A DNA stretch of 7,568 nucleotides from Marinosulfonomonas sp. (GTDB taxonomy: Bacteria; Pseudomonadota; Alphaproteobacteria; Rhodobacterales; Rhodobacteraceae): NCBI GenBank assembly GCA_019090845.1, contig JAHRVD010000207.1:1-7568 (forward strand). Direction: 5' to 3'. Positions 1 to 5,051 of the stretch are shown here, in pieces. A program made the translations under genes and the position numbers. Positions within the stretch are counted from its first letter, which is position 1. Every line of letters begins with the position of its first letter. Under the pieces are notes generated by a model, which searched no databases, was not told the origin of the DNA, and saw only the letters and a list, made by a program, of their open reading frames with translations.

Positions 1-13
1 AGATTTTGTTGCC

Positions 14-38
14 AAAAACCCGCGTCTAAAATTGCGGG
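14..38 (-). terminator. Intrinsic terminator after the sulfotransferase gene
   Basis: Read on the minus strand, CCCGC (38-34) and GCGGG (23-19) form a 5-bp GC-only stem around a 10-nt AT-rich loop, followed at once by five T (18-14). It begins 13 nt past the TAG stop of the sulfotransferase gene, where a Rho-independent terminator is expected. The stem is short and the loop fairly large, so efficiency may be modest. Confidence 0.6.
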
Positions 39-51
39 CCATTAGCAAACC

Positions 52-954
52 CTATGTCAGCCAGGCGCTCAAATCCCGGTCGATCAGTTTTTCCAGCGCC
101 CGTATGTCGTCAGACAGGCGGTCTTTCAGGATGCTGCGCGCCTCGGCCGACATACCTTCTTTTTTCTGCATATTCATTGCAGACATCCTATCGCGGATCG
201 CCAGACGCGCGCCTTGTGGCACTATGTATCCGATAGCCCGGGAAATTGGGTTGGACTTCATCAGAAAGTCTTGAAAAGCCTTGTTTTTCGGCACGCCCCC
301 AGCATTTGGTTTATTGGACATATCCGGCGTGAACATTGGGTCCACGCCGATAAACTCAAATACCTGCTGCAAAAGACGCTCTGGTTCGTCCTGAAAATCC
401 TCATAGGTGCGGATGAAAATCTGTTCTTTGGGGAAGTGCTCAAAAAACCGCGCCAACTGTTCGCTATAGCGGGGAAAGCGCGAATAACCGAACATCGGTT
501 GCCACCCCTCTGACAGGCGTTTTTCTTCTAGATTCAGCGCATTGACAAAGTCTGGTTCTGGCTCGACTGATTGTTTGGTCGCATATAGGAAATGGGAATA
601 GGCCTGTTCAATCGGGTTGCGCAATAGCACGACAAGGCGCGCCTTGGGTATATGATGTTTGATCCGCTCTGCAGATTTCGGGGCGAACAGATAAAGTGGT
701 GACGCCTCACCACAGGTTACCGATCGGGGAACGGCCGAAAAAATATCCCGGTATGTTTCCAGATCCGTAATTGAATTGTTAATATAGTCCGCACCCGGGC
801 CCTGACAATTCAGGACCTCGCCCTCAAAAGAAAAGAAATTGGGTTCCTTTCTGGCAGGCATAAATACCTGCGGGTGCTGGCGAAGGTAGCTGTGCAAAGC
901 GGTGGTTCCAGAACGCGCGGCGCCAATTACAAGAAATTCAGGAAATTTGCCCAA
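52..954 (-). CDS. Sulfotransferase, Sulfotransfer_1 (PF00685-like) family
   Basis: A 300-residue cytosolic-type PAPS-dependent sulfotransferase, predicted to move a sulfuryl group from 3'-phosphoadenylylsulfate to a hydroxyl or amine acceptor, probably a sugar. The 5'-phosphosulfate loop is FLVIGAARSGTTAL (residues 7-20), followed by KEPNFF (36-41), as in heparan N-sulfotransferase-like bacterial enzymes. The 3'-phosphate site is VVLLRNPIEQAYSH (108-121, Arg112 and Ser120). The C-terminal part has YEDF (184-187), FIGVDP (201-206) and a closing helix ending DLSAWL, all usual for the family; the length is normal and no signal peptide or membrane segment is seen. The start is TTG: no ATG occurs between it and the upstream in-frame stop (1006-1008), and GGAG (964-961) sits 6 nt before it. 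The gene is followed by a terminator and preceded by a hairpin that may attenuate it. The acceptor cannot be deduced. Confidence 0.88.
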   Translation of the reverse strand: MGKFPEFLVIGAARSGTTALHSYLRQHPQVFMPARKEPNFFSFEGEVLNCQGPGADYINNSITDLETYRDIFSAVPRSVTCGEASPLYLFAPKSAERIKHHIPKARLVVLLRNPIEQAYSHFLYATKQSVEPEPDFVNALNLEEKRLSEGWQPMFGYSRFPRYSEQLARFFEHFPKEQIFIRTYEDFQDEPERLLQQVFEFIGVDPMFTPDMSNKPNAGGVPKNKAFQDFLMKSNPISRAIGYIVPQGARLAIRDRMSAMNMQKKEGMSAEARSILKDRLSDDIRALEKLIDRDLSAWLT

Positions 955-960
955 AATTGG

Positions 961-964
961 CTCC
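961..964 (-). promoter_or_regulatory. Shine-Dalgarno site fixing a TTG start
   Basis: GGAG on the minus strand lies 6 nt before the TTG at 954-952. It is the main support for this non-ATG start, because the reading frame upstream to its stop has no ATG or GTG better placed. Confidence 0.6.
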
Positions 965-977
965 GCTTTAGCTTTTG

Positions 978-997
978 AAAAAATGGCCGCCCGGCCA
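978..997 (-). terminator. Strong hairpin plus T-run in front of the sulfotransferase; terminator or attenuator
   Basis: On the minus strand TGGCC (997-993), loop GGGC, GGCCA (988-984) form a 5-bp stem with a 4-nt loop, followed by a run of five to six T ending at 978. This is a textbook intrinsic terminator shape. It lies 14 nt upstream of the GGAG site of the sulfotransferase and 254 nt past the stop of the upstream minus-strand gene. It could end read-through from that gene, or, if the sulfotransferase promoter lies upstream of it, act as an attenuator in its leader. The sequence does not decide between these. Confidence 0.65.
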
Positions 998-1250
998 CCT
1001 GCCCTTCACCGGTCTAATTGTTGTGGCAGAGCAGGGCATTTGCGTCAAATAAACCGCAGCGAGCAAAGGTATATCGAGCAATATGGCAACAATGTTGGCA
1101 GACTATTCAGATTTGCAACAAACATAATCGGTAGTGTTTGAACCGCAAAAAATGCAGCCCCTTTTCAATGTCCAACCAGCCACTATCACTACATGAAATT
1201 CCGATTTGCCAGAATTCGGGCCATAAAGAAAGGCAGCCTGTTGGCTTGAT
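998..1250. other. Non-coding stretch between two minus-strand genes
   Basis: No convincing coding frame is seen on either strand. The segment holds a 17-bp dyad (1084-1100), a small CGGT/ACCG repeat (1129-1132 and 1142-1145), and a weak AGCC-AACA-GGCT hairpin on the minus strand (1246-1235) just after the glycosyltransferase stop, followed by a T-rich stretch; that hairpin is too short to call a terminator. A minus-strand TTGACG (1048-1043) could be a -35 element for the sulfotransferase, but no good -10 hexamer follows at normal spacing (CACAAC at 17 nt). Confidence 0.5.
1084..1100. repeat. Operator-like 17-bp dyad TGGCAACAATGTTGGCA
   Basis: The site reads TG-G-CAACA-A-TGTTG-G-CA. It is symmetric about its central base except for one mirrored position, giving the consensus TGnCAACAnTGTTGnCA. 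It lies about 130 nt upstream of the sulfotransferase start, within the only non-coding gap in front of that gene. The form fits a binding site for a dimeric helix-turn-helix regulator; no regulator gene is in the window and I cannot name one. Confidence 0.35.
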
Positions 1251-2021
1251 TTACCGGTGAAAACCAACGTATCCGGCCAGTTCGTTTTCGGTAGTTGAGA
1301 TATGGTTGCTTTTGGACAGGCTGCTTAATACCGCCAAATCGGCCCGGGTGTGTCGGGGCAACACGGCTTGGCTGTTCTTCGTCATCACCACTTTTTCATT
1401 TTTGAATTTATAAATATTCCGGTCGTGTATCCCGATACCCGACAGAATATACTCGGCGTCTGGCCCGTTTTCCGATATCGCCAAGAGCAAGGCCAGTATC
1501 CCTGTTGAGGGCCGGTATTTCGCTCGGACATCCGAGGTGCAATCGCCGAATTTCCAATTCACTTCGCATTTCCAGTTTTCAAACCGGTCCCGCATCCTAA
1601 TTTTCCAAGGTTGTCGCAAAAACCCGTCATCTATGAGCGGATAACCGACATTGGCCACCGTCTTGACCAACTCAATCCGATCTCTGACGCTGATAACTTC
1701 AACGTTATGATCCCTTCCGGATTGTAAAATATGGTTTTTAACATTTAACACTGCGTTGGCCTGTCTGGAGAATGAGAATAATGCGATCCGCGAGGATTCA
1801 AAATTGCATACAGCATCCAGTTTTCGCTTGTATACTTGATAATTTACTACGTTTTCGCGTAATCCCTTTGCCAAAACTCCGCTACTAGCGACAACTACAC
1901 GGTCGGGATATTTGGAAAATTCACGCTCTCTGGACAGAAAAGATGCGTTCGCACAATAGACAGAATCCGCGTCCGGAAGAACTGAGTCTGGCTTGGCCCC
2001 GTGGATGACAATTCGCTTCAT
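1251..2021 (-). CDS. Sialyltransferase-like (GT29/GT42-like) glycosyltransferase
   Basis: A 256-residue protein starting MKRIVIHGAKPDS. The N-terminal beta-strand (residues 2-8) and VYCANAS (21-27) resemble the nucleotide-binding start of GT29/GT42 sialyltransferases and related DUF115-like proteins. RVVVASSGVL (41-50) follows. The clearest signature is RPSTGILALLLAI (170-182) then YILSGIGIHD (191-200), matching the PSTG...GI/GF pattern of those families. LPRHTRAD (221-228) could carry the catalytic His (His224). The frame stays open to 2291, but that extension covers the start of the divergent sulfotransferase gene; ATG 2021 puts the fold's first strand at the N-terminus, with a weak GGA 6 nt upstream. 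No transmembrane segment is seen. Donor and acceptor are unknown: no CMP-sialic or CMP-Kdo synthesis gene is present, so sialyl transfer should not be assumed. Confidence 0.55.
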   Translation of the reverse strand: MKRIVIHGAKPDSVLPDADSVYCANASFLSREREFSKYPDRVVVASSGVLAKGLRENVVNYQVYKRKLDAVCNFESSRIALFSFSRQANAVLNVKNHILQSGRDHNVEVISVRDRIELVKTVANVGYPLIDDGFLRQPWKIRMRDRFENWKCEVNWKFGDCTSDVRAKYRPSTGILALLLAISENGPDAEYILSGIGIHDRNIYKFKNEKVVMTKNSQAVLPRHTRADLAVLSSLSKSNHISTTENELAGYVGFHR

Positions 2022-2050
2022 CGAAATTCCAAAAATTTGAGCATATTGGA

Positions 2051-2066
2051 TTTGTCCTACGACAAA
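2051..2066. repeat. 16-bp inverted repeat in the divergent promoter region
   Basis: TTTGTC (2051-2056) and GACAAA (2061-2066) are perfect inverted copies separated by CTAC. They lie in the 91-bp gap between the divergent glycosyltransferase (start 2021) and sulfotransferase (start 2113). The left arm overlaps a possible plus-strand -35 (TTGTCC, 2052-2057), which is followed after 15 nt by a -10-like TATATT (2073-2078). A dimeric regulator bound here could affect both genes. Promoter and operator are both sequence-pattern inferences. Confidence 0.4.
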
Positions 2067-2112
2067 ATACGTTATATTTGAACAAGATAATCCGTTGCAT
2101 AGGCGCACGAAC

Positions 2113-2868
2113 ATGGCGAACATTTTTGAAAGAACCAGACGGAGGGTGAACGACCGGGCGCTGCCCTGGGTTTTGAAAAATAAATTCGATCCCGACAGTA
2201 TAAGTTTAAGTGCCTCGCGACATGTTTCGTTATTTCCAAAATTGAATTTGGCATTCAACCGGGTCAAGAAAAACGGCAATTCAACAACCATGTCGATTTT
2301 GCATGCGATGGAGCATGGATCGGTTGCCGATTCTAATGATGCAAAACGTCAGGCTGCGCACCTTCGTCGGGCAAACCCTTTGCTTTTCATGTCCGCAGGC
2401 AAGCTATTTTACGTTGTGATCATCCGAAACCCTTACTCGCGTCTGTTGTCGGCTTTTCTGAATAAGTTTGCGAAGTCAGAATTTGTTGACAAATATGGGG
2501 CCTTCGCATTAACGCCGGACGGGTTTCACGATTTCCTGATTTGGATTTCCGAATCCGGGCTGGAGTCTGACGCACATTGGGACTTGCAAAAGAAATTGAT
2601 ACTGGGGCCGCTGGATGGTTTTGACGCCGTGCTGAAGTTTGAAGAATTTCCCGATTGCCTAGAAAACCTTTTGCAAAGCAGGGGGCTTGAATTGCCGGAT
2701 GCCACCCAGAACCTGTTGTCGTCGGTCAATAAAAACACGCGAACCGGCGCAAGCAGGAAGATCGCGGGTTTTTACACGCCTGAAGGAATCAAAATCGTGC
2801 AGTCGCTTTTTCGCGATGACTTTGAATTCCTCGGTTACTCAAATGATTTTTCCAAAGCGACGAACTGA
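2113..2868 (+). CDS. Sulfotransferase, Sulfotransfer_2 (PF03567-like) family
   Basis: A 251-residue protein resembling carbohydrate sulfotransferases of the chondroitin/HNK-1 type, which are also found in marine bacteria. LNLAFNRVKKNGNSTT (residues 44-59) is the 5'-phosphosulfate site (two Lys, then Ser-Thr). YVVIIRNPYSRLLSAFLNKF (100-119) is the classic RdPf-RL-SaY-Kf 3'-phosphate motif (Arg105, Ser113). F-DFL-WI (138-145) then HW (155-156), and DDFEFLGY (235-242) near the end complete the family pattern. No N-terminal membrane anchor is present, unlike the Golgi homologues. ATG 2113 is preferred over an in-frame TTG at 2095: AGG (2101-2103) stands 9 nt before it, and the candidate promoter would leave only an 11-nt leader for the TTG. 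It is divergent from the sialyltransferase-like gene and convergent with the next one. It belongs to a different family from the sulfotransferase at 52-954, so a different acceptor is likely. Confidence 0.85.
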   Translation: MANIFERTRRRVNDRALPWVLKNKFDPDSISLSASRHVSLFPKLNLAFNRVKKNGNSTTMSILHAMEHGSVADSNDAKRQAAHLRRANPLLFMSAGKLFYVVIIRNPYSRLLSAFLNKFAKSEFVDKYGAFALTPDGFHDFLIWISESGLESDAHWDLQKKLILGPLDGFDAVLKFEEFPDCLENLLQSRGLELPDATQNLLSSVNKNTRTGASRKIAGFYTPEGIKIVQSLFRDDFEFLGYSNDFSKATN

Positions 2869-2899
2869 CAGGTGACGTAGGGAAATAACCAAAATAGTC

Positions 2900-2912
2900 G
2901 GTATTCAATACC
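2900..2912. repeat. 13-bp palindrome at the convergent gene ends
   Basis: GGTATT-C-AATACC is perfectly symmetric about 2906 and includes the stop codon of the minus-strand gene. It lies in the short convergent junction after the sulfotransferase at 2113-2868. With a 1-nt centre it cannot fold as a normal hairpin and has no T-run, so it is not called a terminator. It may be chance. Confidence 0.3.
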
Positions 2913-3678
2913 AGAATTCAGCGACAAAAGGGGCGTATTTTAAATGCCGATGGTGGCGCTCGATTACATCCCATGGCTTGGTTTCGCCGGAAAATGAAAC
3001 AATCGACTCGCCGATTCCGGGAAGTTTTGCCTGCCCCATAAACGCCGCCGTTATCCCCAAACGCCCGGCTTTCCGTCCCAAAATTCGGCTGAACGAGCGT
3101 GAATTACAGTCGGTGCGATAAATCAGTATTTTATTTGCCGGAAAGAAGTCCATTTCTTTGTCTTTGAAATGGTGTTCAAGCCAACGCTGTTCGCTAAACC
3201 GGTTGTTTTTTCTGCCCGGATACGCCTCCGCCCATTTTTCAGGGTCATGTGCAAAACTGTCCCAGATGTGACGATGGCTGCCAACCCGCAACCGATATAC
3301 CGCCCCATGACCACGAGACGTGGCGCTGGCCACCCGGTGTTTGGCAATTACAAAATCCAATTCCGGGTTTTGAGCAAGAAAATCCAAGCTTCCTACGATT
3401 ACAATATCTATGTCCAGACTGACGACAAAATCATTTGGTCCGAGCCCAAGAAAATCTGCGGAAAATGTAAATATTTTTGGCCCATTTCCGATCAATGACT
3501 GCTTGGGAAAAGGCGCGGTAGCGATTTCGCTGTCCAAACCGGACGGATCATCCGTAATGCAAATAAACTTATGGGGCACCGAAAGGTTTCGCCCGACGCT
3601 CGCGTGCAGAATATTTACCTGCTTGGCCGTGTATTTAGAGCCCCATTTATAACAAATTATGTTCAAAAATTTTATCAA
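2905..3678 (-). CDS. GT-A-fold glycosyltransferase-like protein
   Basis: A 257-residue protein whose N-terminal strand and KWGSKYTAKQVNILHASV (residues 11-28), then PHKFICITDDPSGL (35-48), follow the layout of nucleotide-sugar transferases of the GT8-like type. VVSLDIDIVIVGSLD (85-99) carries a DxD motif (Asp89-Ile-Asp91), expected to hold the metal and sugar-nucleotide phosphates. SRGHGAVYRL (121-130) would line the active site, and SFSGETKPWDVI (228-239) resembles the C-terminal fHG-kPW segment of this fold. No signal peptide is seen. The start is TTG 3678: no ATG lies near it, GAGGAG sits 5 nt upstream, and the fold's first strand begins immediately. It is divergent from the amidohydrolase and convergent with a sulfotransferase. 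The donor sugar is not predictable; an inactive or non-transferase role cannot be excluded. Confidence 0.7.
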   Translation of the reverse strand: MIKFLNIICYKWGSKYTAKQVNILHASVGRNLSVPHKFICITDDPSGLDSEIATAPFPKQSLIGNGPKIFTFSADFLGLGPNDFVVSLDIDIVIVGSLDFLAQNPELDFVIAKHRVASATSRGHGAVYRLRVGSHRHIWDSFAHDPEKWAEAYPGRKNNRFSEQRWLEHHFKDKEMDFFPANKILIYRTDCNSRSFSRILGRKAGRLGITAAFMGQAKLPGIGESIVSFSGETKPWDVIERHHRHLKYAPFVAEFWY

Positions 3679-3683
3679 ACCGA

Positions 3684-3689
3684 CTCCTC
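3684..3689 (-). promoter_or_regulatory. Strong Shine-Dalgarno site supporting a TTG start
   Basis: GAGGAG on the minus strand is 5 nt before the TTG at 3678-3676. The strength and spacing decide this start over a second TTG four codons inside, at 3666. Confidence 0.7.
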
Positions 3690-3697
3690 ACAACGCG

Positions 3698-3726
3698 TTT
3701 TGGTTTGGCATCATAGTTTACCAAAA
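3698..3726. repeat. Inverted repeat TTTTGGT / ACCAAAA
   Basis: TTTTGGT (3698-3704) and ACCAAAA (3720-3726) are perfect 7-bp inverted arms with a 15-bp spacer. They lie close upstream of the minus-strand glycosyltransferase, just behind its ribosome binding site. An 8-bp palindrome AACGCGTT (3692-3699) overlaps the left edge. This could be an operator or a leader hairpin; it is AT-rich, so chance is possible. Confidence 0.3.
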
Positions 3727-3760
3727 GGTTCTAGACCAACGCTGATTGGAATAACACAGG

Positions 3761-3778
3761 CGTTTGGTTGCACAAACG
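3761..3778. repeat. Operator-like inverted repeat CGTTTG-N6-CAAACG
   Basis: Perfect 6-bp arms CGTTTG (3761-3766) and CAAACG (3773-3778) flank GTTGCA. The site is near the middle of the 182-bp gap between the divergent glycosyltransferase and amidohydrolase, about 80 bp from each start, a reasonable place for a shared regulator. A -10-like TATTAA (3813-3818) follows toward the amidohydrolase, without a good -35 hexamer. Confidence 0.4.
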
Positions 3779-3860
3779 GATGATAATCGTAGAACCAGCA
3801 ATCAGATTGGGCTATTAATTCAATAACACAATAGTTTCAAACTCGTATCTGTCAGGTCTT

Positions 3861-5018
3861 ATGTCAAACACCAGTCATACCCACAGCCAATCAATTTCGA
3901 CCCCATTTTTTTCAGAACTGAGGGACGCGGTTGCCCAAGCTGGCGGGATATTCAACGCGCATCTTCACCTTGATCGTGCGGGCACGTTCCATGACACGGT
4001 CAGGATGTTGCGCGCGCTTGATGTTCACAACGGGGCTTCGCTTTCGATTGCTGGCAAACACGCGCTGATCCCAATGATTCATGATTGCGAACTTTATGAT
4101 GTTGAAAACCTAAAGTCTCGGGCCAGCTCTTATCTTTCGGATATGGCTGATTTGGGAACAACGCGCGTAGATACGGTCGTCGATGTAACCACGGATCGGG
4201 TTGGCAGGACCGCAATGGACGCATTTCTGCAGCTCAAAAAGCAATTTCTGGGTCGGTTGGATTTTCGCGTCGGCGCCTATACGCCGCTTGGCTTTCGCGA
4301 CGATGAACCTGAACGCTGGGATCTGGTTTCCAAGGCGGCTGAAGACGCTGATTTCATTGGGTTATTACCCGAACGCGACGACAAGGAAATGTATCCTGAC
4401 AATATCGGTTTTCGGGAATGCTGTCGACGCGCTATAGCGCTTGCACAAAAGCTTGATAAACAAATCCATGTCCATGTGGATCAGGCCAATCATCAGCATG
4501 AAAACGGCTCGGAAATTATTGTGGACGTCGTCCGAGAGCTAAATGCAGGGCGGCCGCAGGGTGCTGAACCATTAATTTGGCTTATCCACGTAATATCGCC
4601 GTCCACATATGAAGAAGACCGGTTTGCGCGGCTTTGCGATGACCTGTCAGCGCTCAATATCGGCATAGTCTCGTGCCCGTCTGCCGCAATTAGCATGCGG
4701 CAATTAAGGCCGCTTCAATCGCCAACATCAAATTGCATAGCGCGAATTCCAGAATTTCTGGCCGCAGGAATTCACGTCCGGTTGGGATCGGACAACATCT
4801 GTGACATCACATCGCCAATGGGCACGATTGACTTGATTCAAGAAGTATTTGTGCTCGCGAATGCTATGCGGTTTTATGATATGGACGTTTTGACCAAACT
4901 GGCCACCGGTCAACGGCTGGAACTGGCCGAACAGGAAAGGATGAAATCGCATCTGGCCACCGAAGATGTGTTCGTCAAATCGGTGATGTCCGGCCTAGCC
5001 ACGAATGGCCACGACTAA
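3861..5018 (+). CDS. Cytosine-deaminase-like amidohydrolase superfamily protein
   Basis: A 385-residue TIM-barrel metal-dependent hydrolase. Metal ligands are visible in family order: NAHLHLDR (His34, His36), QIHVHVDQ (His203/His205), LIHVIS (His243) and RLGSDNICD (Asp311). The GSDN-D ending is typical of cytosine deaminase and N-isopropylammelide hydrolase relatives; SCPSAAISMRQLRP (271-284) precedes it. Two oddities are seen. The position three after His205, which is the catalytic Glu of cytosine deaminase (HxDE), is Gln208. Also, the HxH motif is only about 33 residues from the start and the protein ends soon after the last barrel helix, so the beta-sandwich that usually flanks the barrel is missing or nearly so. 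The start is ATG 3861 with AGG 4 nt upstream, a weak site. It is divergent from a glycosyltransferase and converges on the ligase gene 33 bp away. A deaminase or C-N hydrolase role is likely; the substrate is unknown. Confidence 0.75.
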   Translation: MSNTSHTHSQSISTPFFSELRDAVAQAGGIFNAHLHLDRAGTFHDTVRMLRALDVHNGASLSIAGKHALIPMIHDCELYDVENLKSRASSYLSDMADLGTTRVDTVVDVTTDRVGRTAMDAFLQLKKQFLGRLDFRVGAYTPLGFRDDEPERWDLVSKAAEDADFIGLLPERDDKEMYPDNIGFRECCRRAIALAQKLDKQIHVHVDQANHQHENGSEIIVDVVRELNAGRPQGAEPLIWLIHVISPSTYEEDRFARLCDDLSALNIGIVSCPSAAISMRQLRPLQSPTSNCIARIPEFLAAGIHVRLGSDNICDITSPMGTIDLIQEVFVLANAMRFYDMDVLTKLATGQRLELAEQERMKSHLATEDVFVKSVMSGLATNGHD

Positions 5019-5051
5019 CACCACAATCCTTTTAAACCCAAAGACCCAGCC

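Noticed and set aside
2095..2112. TTG start six codons upstream for the plus-strand sulfotransferase
   Set aside because: The ATG at 2113 has an AGG at suitable distance and a more plausible leader length; the TTG has no clear ribosome binding site.
2022..2291. A 90-residue N-terminal extension of the sialyltransferase-like gene
   Set aside because: It overlaps the start of the well-supported divergent sulfotransferase on the other strand, and the fold's first strand begins at the internal ATG (2021).
5019..5051. Bidirectional terminator between the convergent amidohydrolase and ligase genes
   Set aside because: The 33-bp gap has no stem-loop with a T-run on either strand.
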